Positions 52,286 to 61,478 of a stretch of 64,000 bases of DNA are shown piece after piece. This DNA is from Tenacibaculum sp. AHE14PA (GTDB taxonomy: Bacteria > Bacteroidota > Bacteroidia > Flavobacteriales > Flavobacteriaceae). A model generated the notes under the pieces. That model was not told the DNA's origin. It did no database searches and worked only from the letters and a program-made list of their open reading frames with translations. Where the stretch lies: positions 186,001-250,000 of the forward strand of contig NZ_CP058983.1 of the NCBI RefSeq assembly GCF_019278465.1, in the 5' to 3' direction. The position numbers and the translations under genes were made by a program. Within the stretch, counting starts at the first letter, position 1. Each line of letters begins with the position of its first letter.

Positions 52286-52900
52286 ATGATTGAAACTCTT
52301 ATTTCGTTTGTTTTAGCTACGGCTACTTTAGCTTTTTCACCAGGGCCAGATAATATTTTTGTACTAACACAAAGTATTGTGCATGGTAAAAAATATGGTT
52401 TAGCAACAGTTGTTGGTTTAATGACGGGTTGTATTATTCATACAACTTTGGTTGCTTTTGGGGTTTCGGAAGTTATAAAGCAAAATCCGAATTTATTTTT
52501 TATTATCAAATTATTCGGAGCCTTGTATTTGCTGTATATTGCATACCAAGTTTATAAAAGTGATGCTAAAATTGCGTTTTCAACAGATAATGTAGTTAAG
52601 AAATCTACTTTCGAATTGTTTAAAAAAGGTTTTTGGATGAATGTTTTAAACCCGAAAGTTACTATTTTCTTTTTGGCATTTTTCCCTCAGTTTTTGTTTT
52701 CAAAAACGATTTCTACGGTAATTCAGTTTTATGTTTTAGGCGGCTTATTTATACTTACTTCTTTTGTAATATTTTCTACAATTGCTATTTTGGCAGGAAC
52801 AATATCAACATCAATAAAAAAGAACGCCCAAATAGGAGTGTTCCTAAAATGGGCGCAAATTGTAGTTTTTATAGCTATTGCTATCTTAATTTTACTGTAA
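52286..52900 (+). CDS. LysE-family translocator
   Basis: A 204-residue inner-membrane exporter with about six helices. The family motif FSPGPDNIFVLTQSIVHGKKYGL at the start and NPKVTIFFLAFFPQF near residue 120 are intact. LysE/RhtB proteins export amino acids or related small molecules; the substrate is not predictable. It follows pyrD by 51 bases and ends one base before the convergent NUMOD4 gene. Confidence 0.9.
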   Translation: MIETLISFVLATATLAFSPGPDNIFVLTQSIVHGKKYGLATVVGLMTGCIIHTTLVAFGVSEVIKQNPNLFFIIKLFGALYLLYIAYQVYKSDAKIAFSTDNVVKKSTFELFKKGFWMNVLNPKVTIFFLAFFPQFLFSKTISTVIQFYVLGGLFILTSFVIFSTIAILAGTISTSIKKNAQIGVFLKWAQIVVFIAIAILILL

Positions 52901-52901
52901 A

Positions 52902-53453
52902 TTAATCTTCGGTAACGTATCCCCAATTTTCACCCGTTTTAATTCTATGTAATTGCATTTCTGAAACGCCAAATTGTTTCGCAATCATTTTTAAACGAGT
53001 CTTTCTGTTTGGGTCGTTTAGCTTACGCTTAAGTAATTTAACTCTAGTTTCAGTAAGTTTTGCAGTTCTGGGTTTATGAACTTTATTTACATATTCGGGA
53101 TTGGTATATTGGTGTACTTCTTTCTCCCTTTTTGTAGCCCATTTAAGATTTTCAATCCTATTGTCTTTTTTATCATAATTTAAATGAATCACATACAATT
53201 CATCCTCTTTACGAGGTAAAAAACATTCTGCTACGAGTTTATGAACATACCTACTGGTATTTTTTCCATTTACTCGTTGTTTTAATGGTAAGTTCTGGTA
53301 ACCGTTTATAAAATATTCGTTTACAAGGAACTCTTCTTCTTTTTTACAGTTGATAATTCTACCGTAATTAGAGATTTTAAATTTTTCTTTTTCAGAGATT
53401 TTATCATCAAATACTATTTCTTTCCACCTTTCATTTCTGTAGCTTCGTATCAT
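52902..53453 (-). CDS. NUMOD4/HNH homing-endonuclease-like protein
   Basis: A 183-residue protein. The N-terminal NUMOD4-type segment (RWKEIVFDDKISEKEKFKISNYGRI) is followed by an HNH-like region (YVHKLVAECFLPRKEDELYVIHLNYDKKDNRIENLKWAT). In typical HNH proteins of this type the residue before the first His is Asp; here it is Ile. A C-terminal region (about 130-183) has a helix-turn-helix look (MIAKQFGVSEMQLHRIKTG). It could be a stand-alone homing-type nuclease or a domesticated DNA-binding protein. It lies head to tail with nothing resembling an intron. Confidence 0.8.
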   Translation of the reverse strand: MIRSYRNERWKEIVFDDKISEKEKFKISNYGRIINCKKEEEFLVNEYFINGYQNLPLKQRVNGKNTSRYVHKLVAECFLPRKEDELYVIHLNYDKKDNRIENLKWATKREKEVHQYTNPEYVNKVHKPRTAKLTETRVKLLKRKLNDPNRKTRLKMIAKQFGVSEMQLHRIKTGENWGYVTED

Positions 53454-53527
53454 ATTTTTTAATATTTTATCTGAACTTAAATAATAAATAGCACTTTATT
53501 ATTTTGTGTAAAAATACATAATTTGTT

Positions 53528-54058
53528 TTACAACCACTTTTTTATAAGTAATAACTGATTTATGTGTTGGTAATGATGGTTGCAATGCCATGCATAAATA
53601 CCTATATTTTCTTTTAAACTTACTTTTTCATTTCCATCAGGATGAATGAAACACTTATTTAAATCATCATCAGTTAATCCTTTTAAAAGATACACCCATT
53701 TAGCGTGTAAAGCTTTTAATGAATTTAAAGATAACTGAATAGGGGCAGTTTTAGAATCGAATAATTCTGCCCAACGCGCTTCATAATACGTTTTAATAAC
53801 AGGTTCTTCTTCTGTTAACGCCCATTTAAAACGAGTGTATGAATTATGATGACTGTCTGCACAATGATGAATAACTTGCCTAACAGACCAACCACCATCT
53901 CTGTATAAAGTATTTAATTGTTCTTCGGATAAATTTTTAACAAGAAGCTCTAATTTAGCAGGAAACTCTTCTAAAATAATAATCCATTCGTTAATTTTTT
54001 CTGAAGAAATTACGGTAGGAATATCAGGTTTTCCGATCGGATATTTTAGTCTTTCCAA
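53528..54058 (-). CDS. DinB/YfiT-type metal-dependent enzyme
   Basis: About 176 residues in a DinB four-helix bundle. Metal-binding His candidates are in RQVIHHCADSHHNSYTR and IYAWHCNHHYQHI. It resembles the YfiT/bacillithiol transferase group, which act as thiol transferases or hydrolases. No bacillithiol genes are seen here. The start is set at TTG 54058 (MERLKYPIGK), the usual beginning, one base after the TPR gene stop. An upstream ATG at 54106 would overlap that gene by 47 bases. Confidence 0.85.
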   Translation of the reverse strand: MERLKYPIGKPDIPTVISSEKINEWIIILEEFPAKLELLVKNLSEEQLNTLYRDGGWSVRQVIHHCADSHHNSYTRFKWALTEEEPVIKTYYEARWAELFDSKTAPIQLSLNSLKALHAKWVYLLKGLTDDDLNKCFIHPDGNEKVSLKENIGIYAWHCNHHYQHINQLLLIKKWL

Positions 54059-54059
54059 A

Positions 54060-54737
54060 TTAGTTAGTTTTAGTAAGTTTTTTATACGCCCTTTTTGCAT
54101 TGCCATTTTCAGGGTTTATATCCAACGCTTTTTTATAAAACTCAATTGCTTTAATAGTATCTGATTTTTTTAAATAAGCATCACCTGTACTGTCGTAAGT
54201 ATTAGAACTAGTAGGGTATAAAGCAATGTTAATTTTAAAAATTTCAATCGCTTGCTCATATTTATCTTCTCTTAAATATTGATAACCCAAACTATTAAAA
54301 GTATGTTCTCTAATTATAGGATTTAAACTGTCTTTTTCTTTAATTTTTTCATAACCAACTAGCGCAGCGTTATAATCTCCTTGTGCAAAATGTTCTTTAG
54401 GTGTTTTTTCACCATCATTTAATTTGTTAAAAACATATACATTATCATTATGTTCTCGTTTTTTCGCTAATTCAATATTATCTTTATCTGTATGAAAAAT
54501 TAATTTTTCATTTAATTCGCTTGCATAAAAAGTACTATCGTTAATTTTTAAAGGAACCAATTGCTGATTACGCCATGTTAAAAGTAATTCGCCCTCTTTA
54601 AATTTAACCTCTATAATTTCATCAGCATTAAAGAAGTAACGGCCCGTAGCATTTTTAATAAATTTATCTGAGTTTTTATTCGTTGTACAGCTTGTTATTA
54701 GTAAAATAAAAGCAATAAAAATTAGTTTAGTTTTCAT
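54060..54737 (-). CDS. TPR-containing lipoprotein
   Basis: A 225-residue predicted lipoprotein with lipobox LLITSC and Cys at about 17. A beta-rich part (about 30-100) precedes tetratricopeptide repeats (about 115-220, FNSLGYQYLREDKYEQAIEIFK and AYLKKSDTIKAIEFYKKALDINPENG). Such proteins usually mediate protein contacts at the outer membrane or periplasm. The DinB-like gene starts 1 base after its stop, so both are in one operon. Confidence 0.85.
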   Translation of the reverse strand: MKTKLIFIAFILLITSCTTNKNSDKFIKNATGRYFFNADEIIEVKFKEGELLLTWRNQQLVPLKINDSTFYASELNEKLIFHTDKDNIELAKKREHNDNVYVFNKLNDGEKTPKEHFAQGDYNAALVGYEKIKEKDSLNPIIREHTFNSLGYQYLREDKYEQAIEIFKINIALYPTSSNTYDSTGDAYLKKSDTIKAIEFYKKALDINPENGNAKRAYKKLTKTN

Positions 54738-54781
54738 TTTTTGGCTAGTTTTTGTAAAAATATATTAATATGACGACTCAG

Positions 54782-54799
54782 CTTGTAATTAGTTACAAG
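54782..54799. promoter_or_regulatory. Possible operator palindrome upstream of TPR gene
   Basis: CTTGTAA-TTAG-TTACAAG is a perfect inverted repeat 45 bases upstream of the TPR lipoprotein ATG in the divergent region before lon. The regulator is unknown. The rest of 54738-54940 shows no gene. Confidence 0.35.
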
Positions 54800-54958
54800 T
54801 AATATAAGTTTTACTTGGCATAACAATTGACTTATATAATCGAGCGAAATAGTGCATATGTTTATAGTGTGCTGTTTATCAAATAATTAAAAGTTAAAAA
54901 GTGCGTTTGGTATTGTTGCTAACAATATATAAATGTCACTATGACATATATACAAGAT

Positions 54959-57415
54959 ATGAGTAAATCAAAAATTATACATTTAGACAATTTGTCGCTT
55001 CAAGAAGCTTTTAATGAAGATTCAGAATTGATTCCTTTATTAACTCCTGAAGATGAAGAAATAATAAATAAAGAAAAAGTACCTGAAGAACTGCCAATTT
55101 TACCGTTAAGAAATACGGTGTTATTTCCTGGTGTTGTAATTCCTATTACAGCGGGTAGAGATAAATCTATTCAGTTAATAAAAGATGCAAACAAAGGAGA
55201 TAAAGTAATTGGTGTTGTTGCTCAGAAAGATGGCGATGTAGAAAACCCTGGTTTAAATGATATTCATAAAACCGGAGTTGTAGCACAGATTTTACGTGTT
55301 CTTAAAATGCCTGATGGTAACACAACAGTTATCATTCAAGGAAAAAAACGTTTTGAGATTGATGAAATTACGCAAGATGAACCATACTTAAAAGCAAGAG
55401 TTAAGGAAGCAATAGATGATAAAGAGGTTGATGACGAAAAAGAGTTTGAGGCAATTATAGAATCTATAAAAGAATTAGCATTAGAGGTTATTAAAGAAAA
55501 CCCAATGTTACCTTCTGAAGCTTCTTTTGCTATTAAAAACATAAAATCTAACTCGTTTTTGGTGAACTTTATTTCATCAAACATGGATTTAAGTGTTGCT
55601 AAGAAACAAGTATTACTTGAAAAAGATAACTTAAAAGAACGCGCTTTATTAACGTTAAAAAATTTAGACAAAGAACTTCAGAAATTACAATTGCGTAATG
55701 ATATTCAGTCTAAAACACGTTCTGATTTAGATCAGCAACAGCGTGAATATTATTTACATCAGCAGTTAAAAACCATTCAAGATGAATTAGGTGGTGTTTC
55801 TCATGATCAGGAATTAGATCAAATGAGAATAAAGGCTAAAACAAAAAAATGGAATAAAGAGGTTGCTGAGACATTTGAAAAGGAATTGAATCGCTTAAAG
55901 CGAATGAATCCTCAAATGGCAGAATATGGTGTGCAACGTAACTATTTAGAGTTAATGTTAGAATTGCCTTGGAATGAATATTCTAAAGATAAATTCGACT
56001 TAAAACGTGCTCAGAAAATATTAGACAGAGATCACTTCGGATTAGAAAAAGTGAAAGAACGTATAATAGAACATTTAGCTGTTTTAAAATTACGTGGAGA
56101 TATGAAGTCGCCAATTCTTTGTTTATACGGTCCTCCAGGTGTAGGTAAAACATCATTAGGAAAATCGGTTGCAGAAGCATTAGGTCGTAAATATACAAGA
56201 ATGTCGTTGGGTGGTTTACGTGATGAATCTGAAATTAGAGGTCATCGTAAAACATATATAGGGGCGATGCCAGGACGTTTAATTCAGAATATTAAAAAAT
56301 CTGGAACATCAAACCCTGTATTTGTTTTAGATGAAATAGATAAATTAAGTCAAAGTAATCAAGGAGATCCTTCTTCAGCAATGTTAGAAGTGTTAGATCC
56401 TGAGCAAAATACTGAGTTTTATGATAATTATTTAGAGGTTGGTTACGACCTTTCTAAAGTGTTATTTATTGCAACGGCAAATAACTTAGGTCAAATTCCT
56501 TGGGCATTACGTGATCGTATGGAGATTATTAATGTTACAGGTTATACCATTGAAGAAAAAATTGAAATTGCTAAGAAATATTTAGTACCAAAGCAGTTAA
56601 AAGAGCATGGTTTAACGACAGCGCATTTAACTGTAGGTAAAAAACAACTAGAAAAAATTGTTGCAGGTTATACGCGAGAATCAGGAGTGCGTGGTTTAGA
56701 AAAACAAGTAGCAAAAATAGTTCGTTTTGCGGCGAAATCAATAGCGATGGAAGAGGAGTATAGCATTGCTTTATCAGACTTAGATATCGAAACTATTTTA
56801 GGTCCTGCTCGTCTAGAAAGAGGTAAGTACGAAAATAATGATGTTGCAGGTGTAGTTACTGGTTTAGCGTGGACGAGTGTTGGTGGAGATATTTTATTTA
56901 TAGAATCTATTTTATCAAAAGGTAAAGGAAACCTTTCTATTACAGGTAATTTAGGTAAAGTGATGAAGGAATCAGCTACAATTGCGATGAAATACATCAA
57001 AGCAAACGCTGAAAAATTCGGAATTAAACAAGAAATTTTAGAAAAATACGACGTACATATTCACGTGCCAGAAGGTGCAACGCCAAAAGATGGGCCAAGT
57101 GCAGGTATTACTATGTTAACTTCATTAATGTCGGTATATACACAGCGTAAAGTGAAAAATAAACTAGCCATGACAGGTGAAATTACACTTCGTGGAAAAG
57201 TATTGCCAGTAGGTGGAATTAAAGAAAAAATATTAGCAGCAAAACGCGCCAATATTAAAGAGCTTATTTTGTGTGTCGAGAATAAAAGAGACATCGAAGA
57301 AATAAAAGAAAGTTACTTAAAGGGATTAACATTCCATTACGTAAACGAAATGAGCGAGGTAATCGATATTGCGCTTACCAAGCAAAAAGTAAAAGACGCT
57401 AAGAAATTAGTGTAA
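54959..57415 (+). CDS. lon: ATP-dependent protease La
   Basis: About 818 residues. The N-terminal substrate-binding domain (about 45-240), Walker [10 protein letters not shown] (about 385), Walker [10 protein letters not shown], and the protease domain with catalytic Ser in [11 protein letters not shown] and Lys in [15 protein letters not shown] are intact. It degrades misfolded and regulatory proteins in the cytosol. The start is set at the second ATG ([14 protein letters not shown]); the first ATG at 54941 adds six residues and cannot be excluded. Confidence 0.95.
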   Translation: MSKSKIIHLDNLSLQEAFNEDSELIPLLTPEDEEIINKEKVPEELPILPLRNTVLFPGVVIPITAGRDKSIQLIKDANKGDKVIGVVAQKDGDVENPGLNDIHKTGVVAQILRVLKMPDGNTTVIIQGKKRFEIDEITQDEPYLKARVKEAIDDKEVDDEKEFEAIIESIKELALEVIKENPMLPSEASFAIKNIKSNSFLVNFISSNMDLSVAKKQVLLEKDNLKERALLTLKNLDKELQKLQLRNDIQSKTRSDLDQQQREYYLHQQLKTIQDELGGVSHDQELDQMRIKAKTKKWNKEVAETFEKELNRLKRMNPQMAEYGVQRNYLELMLELPWNEYSKDKFDLKRAQKILDRDHFGLEKVKERIIEHLAVLKLRGDMKSPILCLYGPPGVGKTSLGKSVAEALGRKYTRMSLGGLRDESEIRGHRKTYIGAMPGRLIQNIKKSGTSNPVFVLDEIDKLSQSNQGDPSSAMLEVLDPEQNTEFYDNYLEVGYDLSKVLFIATANNLGQIPWALRDRMEIINVTGYTIEEKIEIAKKYLVPKQLKEHGLTTAHLTVGKKQLEKIVAGYTRESGVRGLEKQVAKIVRFAAKSIAMEEEYSIALSDLDIETILGPARLERGKYENNDVAGVVTGLAWTSVGGDILFIESILSKGKGNLSITGNLGKVMKESATIAMKYIKANAEKFGIKQEILEKYDVHIHVPEGATPKDGPSAGITMLTSLMSVYTQRKVKNKLAMTGEITLRGKVLPVGGIKEKILAAKRANIKELILCVENKRDIEEIKESYLKGLTFHYVNEMSEVIDIALTKQKVKDAKKLV

Positions 57416-57421
57416 ATTCAA

Positions 57422-57453
57422 AAGCCTCTCAGTAAATCGAGAGGCTTTTTTTA
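57422..57453 (+). terminator. lon terminator
   Basis: GCCTCTC (57424-57430) pairs with GAGAGGC (57439-57445), followed by a T run. Confidence 0.8.
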
Positions 57454-57465
57454 TTCTTAATTCTG

Positions 57466-57536
57466 TCAGAAGCTAATTCCAGCTTTCCGCACTCGCTCTC
57501 TGCGAGGAGCTCAAACAAATGCTACAATCTGGGCTA
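57466..57536. repeat. Dispersed intergenic repeat, copy B
   Basis: Matches 8752-8823 nearly throughout, with the same orientation on the plus strand and the same CTCGC-TCTCT-GCGAG hairpin. It again lies between convergent genes. Confidence 0.85.
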
Positions 57537-57564
57537 AACTATTTTATAAAGTTTTAGTGAAAGC

Positions 57565-59241
57565 TTAAAAATCCGCTTTTTTATGAAATTTCATTTTCTC
57601 CTTAGTAATAGGATGTGCAAACTCTAAAGTATCTGAATGTAAATACAAACGGTCAGATTTTTTTCCATACAAGTCATCACCTATAATTGGTGTGTTTAGT
57701 CCTAAACTATGAGAAGCATGCATTCGTAATTGATGTGTTCGACCAGAAATAGGGTAGAAGTGTACCTTTGTTTTTCTGTTTTTCCTTTCAATAACCTCCC
57801 ATTTAGTTTCTGCAGGTTTTCCGTGTTCATAACATACCAATTGTCTTGGTCTGTCATCTAAATCTACACGAAGTGGTAAATTAATTATCCCTTTATTTTC
57901 GGTAATAATTCCATCTAATAAAGCCGTGTATCTTTTTTTAACCGTTTTATTAATAAACTGACTTTGTATAATTTTATGAGCTTTTTTGTTTTTAGCCAAA
58001 ACTAATAAACCAGAAGTAGCCATGTCTAAGCGATGTACAATAATTGGTCCCGAAATATTTTTAATTTGTTGTTTAATTCGAGAATAAACCGAATCTTGTA
58101 TATGAATTCCTGGAACCGATAAAAAGTCATTAGGTTTGTAAATTACGATTAAATCGTTGTCCTCAAAAATAGTTTCTAGTTCTTTACCAACAGCAGGGTT
58201 TTCTAATAACGGATTCGTATCCATCTTAATTCCTGCTAACATATGTGTTAAAATAGGTTTGCATTTTCCTTGGCAAGCCGGATAGAATTGTTGGTGTTTT
58301 CGGACTTCTTTATTTGGCGATTTCCCCCACCAAAACTCTGCCATCGTAATAGGTGTTAAATCATGTGAAAAAGCATATTGTAATAATTTAGGAGCAGCGC
58401 ATTCACCAGTTCCTGCTGGAATATTTTGTATAGAAACATTCGTAAATAACTCCCCTAAATTTTTAACCTCTTTTTTTGAATTTAAAAATTGATATTGTTT
58501 TGATATATAAATCTGTAAAGCTGTGGATTTAGTTTTACGTTTTTCTTTTAGTAACGTTATTTGATTGGTAAAAATCAATAGTTTTTCTTTAATAGGTTTC
58601 AAAGTATGTTCCCAAAAGCGAGTTACATTATTTAGGTAATGTTTGGCATCTAAACTCTCTTTACTTAAAATATTTTTTAAAGTTTCATAATCTTCTGTTG
58701 ATAACTCGGTAAATGCTTTTTCTCTTTTTAATTTACGAGCAATTTTAGCTTTTTTTAAAGCTTCTTTTTTTTCTGTAATATCAGCAGCCGCCTTATTAGT
58801 TTCTTGTTCGTAAAGAGTACGTAATTTTAAATACTCAGCAGTATTCTCTAAACGATCTAATTCAATACTTATATTCCTTAAAGTTTCTTTTTCTTTTAAG
58901 AAAAACGAATCTTTAGTAAGCATATCGTAAACAGGTGGAACGAACTTTTTGTGCTTGTTTTTTTCGCCCAACTTACCAGAAACAGCAGTTATGTAGCCGA
59001 TTTCATTTTGTTGATTTTGTACGACTAAAACTCCAAACATTTTTCCTGAAATAACTCCTTTTTTGGAGTTATCTAACCCGAAATTATGTTCGAAATCTGT
59101 TTGCACACTCAAATAATTTTGCACTTCTTTTGAAGCTAACTTGCACAACGAATGAGGTTCGTAATAAAACGGAAAAGTAAACTTTTTAGGAAGCTTTATT
59201 TCGGTTATAGAAGTCGAAAAATATTGAAAATATGTTTGCAA
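57565..59241 (-). CDS. RluA-family pseudouridine synthase with long N-terminal region
   Basis: A 558-residue protein. The C-terminal ~200 residues are the synthase, with the catalytic Asp in HRLDMATSGLLVLAK and GRTHQLRMHASH. The first ~340 residues are an extra region: a coiled coil (about 130-260, rich in Lys and Glu), then a Cys-containing segment with TGECAAPKLLQYAF and ACQGKCKPIL. Large synthases of this layout occur in several Bacteroidota and gammaproteobacteria. The RNA substrate is unknown. No ATG is available near the start; TTG at 59241 gives the expected beginning. Confidence 0.88.
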   Translation of the reverse strand: MQTYFQYFSTSITEIKLPKKFTFPFYYEPHSLCKLASKEVQNYLSVQTDFEHNFGLDNSKKGVISGKMFGVLVVQNQQNEIGYITAVSGKLGEKNKHKKFVPPVYDMLTKDSFFLKEKETLRNISIELDRLENTAEYLKLRTLYEQETNKAAADITEKKEALKKAKIARKLKREKAFTELSTEDYETLKNILSKESLDAKHYLNNVTRFWEHTLKPIKEKLLIFTNQITLLKEKRKTKSTALQIYISKQYQFLNSKKEVKNLGELFTNVSIQNIPAGTGECAAPKLLQYAFSHDLTPITMAEFWWGKSPNKEVRKHQQFYPACQGKCKPILTHMLAGIKMDTNPLLENPAVGKELETIFEDNDLIVIYKPNDFLSVPGIHIQDSVYSRIKQQIKNISGPIIVHRLDMATSGLLVLAKNKKAHKIIQSQFINKTVKKRYTALLDGIITENKGIINLPLRVDLDDRPRQLVCYEHGKPAETKWEVIERKNRKTKVHFYPISGRTHQLRMHASHSLGLNTPIIGDDLYGKKSDRLYLHSDTLEFAHPITKEKMKFHKKADF

Positions 59242-59275
59242 AATAGGTAAAAGTAATAGTTAGGTTTTGGTGTAA

Positions 59276-60793
59276 TTATTTAACGCTTAAAAAAGAAAAG
59301 TTATAACTAATACCAAAGTTTAAATAAGTACTACTTAATTTACCACCTCGTGCTTTAACATATCCTAATCCACCACGTACATTTAATTTATTTGTTAGTT
59401 TGTAATTTAGTCCCATACTTGGTTTTACAATTAAACCCTGTCCTGTACTAATTCCACCACCACCGGCAGCTCCACCTAAAAGTTGGCCAAAGATTGAAGT
59501 TGTATTGTTAAAAAAAGTATTTGATTGTACTCCTAAACCAACAATACCTTCAGCATAAGCACCAGCATCACCAAAATTAGCGAATGATGTTTGTCCGGCT
59601 CCATAAATATACTTATTAAAGAAAAAGTTTATTTGCAAAGAAATTTGATGCATGTTCTGAGTAAATCCACCATTATTATCTCTTGCAGCACTTAAATACA
59701 AATCTTGTTTTATAATTGTTTCTAAACCTTTAAATTTTCCACTTTTATATTTGTCATTTCCAGAAACACCATCTTTATCTATATAATATTTTAAACCAAA
59801 GCCTAAAGTAGATGCTTTAAAGTGTGAATCAGGCGACATTAAATATCCTTTGTTAATTGAAGCATAAATATTATCAAATAATTTTTGTTCGATAGAAATA
59901 TCAGGATAAATTAAAAATCCACCTTTGGTATCAACACCACCGCCACCGCCAGCACCAACACCAAACTTAGCTAAGATATTTGTACGGTTTTTATTCATTG
60001 ATAAATGATATCCACCTCCTAAAAGAACATCCATATATCCAGCTCTAATTCCGTGGTAGGCACCGTCAGCTTTTACAAAAAAGAAGATGTTTTTATTAAG
60101 ATATGAGTTTAATTCAAAACCAGCTAAACGTATTGTTTTACCTTTATAAGAACCTTTTGTTACAGATAAATTATTTAGATGTACTAGTAAAGAAATTTTA
60201 TTAGCAGGAGTATTCCAAGAACTATTATTTAGCGCATCAAAAGAAAAAGAATTTTCACGCTCTTTAAAACTTGTTGTTTTAAAAGATAAAGGAATTTGAA
60301 TAGCTACATTAAATTGACTGCTATTAATGGTTCCTCCATCAAAAAAATCGACATAACTATAACCTGCAGTTGTAGAGAAATGTTTAAAATCATATCCTAA
60401 GTTAAAATGAGGTAAAATAAAAGCACCACCACCGTCAGGAGCTGCAGCTCCGCCACCGCCGCCAAAATGAAATCCGGCATCTATAAATAATTTATCGGTT
60501 ATTTTATGTTGAATACCAGCATTGATTCCTAAAGTAAAAAAACCACCACGAATTCCGCCAACAGCACCATAAATACCTACACCAACATAACTCCACTTAT
60601 TGGGTTTTAAATTATAATGAACTCCTGTGAAATCCATATTTTTCTCGTTATCGGGCATTTTAATAGATAAAAAATCTAGTTGCCCGAAGCCAATTTGAGT
60701 TTCTTGCTGAGGAATTTCAGTTTGAGCGTATAAAAAGTAAACACTCAAGGTAAAACATACCATGAGTGCTTTTTCACTAATTTTAAATAGCAT
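59276..60793 (-). CDS. Predicted outer-membrane beta-barrel of three repeats
   Basis: A 505-residue exported protein (signal peptide about 1-23) that I do not recognise. Three repeats of about 165 residues make up most of it, each with a poly-Gly turn at about 111-115, 282-286 and 444-447. After each turn a similar sequence follows: AFILPHFNLGYDFKHF, FLIYPDISIEQKLF and LIVKPSMGLNYKLT. Alternating hydrophobic strands and the final FGISYNFSFLSVK suggest an outer-membrane barrel. It follows a SPOR-domain gene by 13 bases, so the two are probably co-transcribed. Function unknown. Confidence 0.75.
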   Translation of the reverse strand: MLFKISEKALMVCFTLSVYFLYAQTEIPQQETQIGFGQLDFLSIKMPDNEKNMDFTGVHYNLKPNKWSYVGVGIYGAVGGIRGGFFTLGINAGIQHKITDKLFIDAGFHFGGGGGAAAPDGGGAFILPHFNLGYDFKHFSTTAGYSYVDFFDGGTINSSQFNVAIQIPLSFKTTSFKERENSFSFDALNNSSWNTPANKISLLVHLNNLSVTKGSYKGKTIRLAGFELNSYLNKNIFFFVKADGAYHGIRAGYMDVLLGGGYHLSMNKNRTNILAKFGVGAGGGGGVDTKGGFLIYPDISIEQKLFDNIYASINKGYLMSPDSHFKASTLGFGLKYYIDKDGVSGNDKYKSGKFKGLETIIKQDLYLSAARDNNGGFTQNMHQISLQINFFFNKYIYGAGQTSFANFGDAGAYAEGIVGLGVQSNTFFNNTTSIFGQLLGGAAGGGGISTGQGLIVKPSMGLNYKLTNKLNVRGGLGYVKARGGKLSSTYLNFGISYNFSFLSVK

Positions 60794-60806
60794 TTATATA
60801 TTGTTT

Positions 60807-61427
60807 TTAAGGGTGTATTTTTTGGCGTTCTCCATTAATATATGAAGCAACAAAAGCATCTTTGAAGCCTATTTTTATTAATTCTTTTCTTAACGATTTA
60901 GCTTCGCTTAAAGAATCAAATAAACCTATAGAATATTTAAAGTATCCATCATTTATAGTAACGGTTGAAGGTATTGTTGAAGTAGAAATTAAAGCGTGCT
61001 TCTTTTTAGAGAAAACACCAATTTGAACAGAATAAATTGTTTTGTCGCTTGTATTATCTATAACAGAATCGATAGTTTCATTTAAATTATTTTCATCAGT
61101 AGTAGAACTGTTGTTTCTCGCGGCTCTAGCATTTGCTCTAACAATACTGTCTAACACTCTTATATTTTCACTTTTTCTTATAGCAGTTTCATCTTCAGAT
61201 GAAGTATAAGAAACTCCGCCATTATTGGTGTAAAAATAATAAGTAGCTCCTAAGGCAGCTCCAAGCATTAGACCTAATATAATAGGCAATATCATAGATC
61301 CTTTTTTAGCGGAAGTAAGTGCTTCTTTTGTTTCTTCTAATTCGCTTTCTGCTTCTTCTCTTTTAAGCTTAGCATTATCTAAGTCTTCTTGCATTAATTG
61401 AAACTTATCTTCTTCTATAAAAGGCAT
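60807..61427 (-). CDS. SPOR-domain membrane protein
   Basis: A 206-residue protein. A coiled coil (about 10-42, EDLDNAKLKREEAESELEET) is followed by one membrane helix (about 45-67), a Ser/Asn/Asp-rich linker and a C-terminal SPOR domain (about 130-206, IYSVQIGVFSKKKHALIS ... FKDAFVASYINGE). SPOR domains bind denuded peptidoglycan, often at division sites. The coiled coil would be cytoplasmic and the SPOR domain periplasmic. It is directly upstream of the triple-repeat barrel gene, so the pair may link peptidoglycan and outer membrane; that is inference. Confidence 0.88.
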   Translation of the reverse strand: MPFIEEDKFQLMQEDLDNAKLKREEAESELEETKEALTSAKKGSMILPIILGLMLGAALGATYYFYTNNGGVSYTSSEDETAIRKSENIRVLDSIVRANARAARNNSSTTDENNLNETIDSVIDNTSDKTIYSVQIGVFSKKKHALISTSTIPSTVTINDGYFKYSIGLFDSLSEAKSLRKELIKIGFKDAFVASYINGERQKIHP

Positions 61428-61478
61428 AATTGTAGGTTGATTTTTGTTAAAATATTTTACTAAAGTACAAATCTTTTT

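Noticed and set aside
52633..52905. A 90-codon open frame inside the LysE gene
   Set aside because: It lies wholly within the well-supported LysE gene in another frame and has odd Cys/Tyr/Phe composition.
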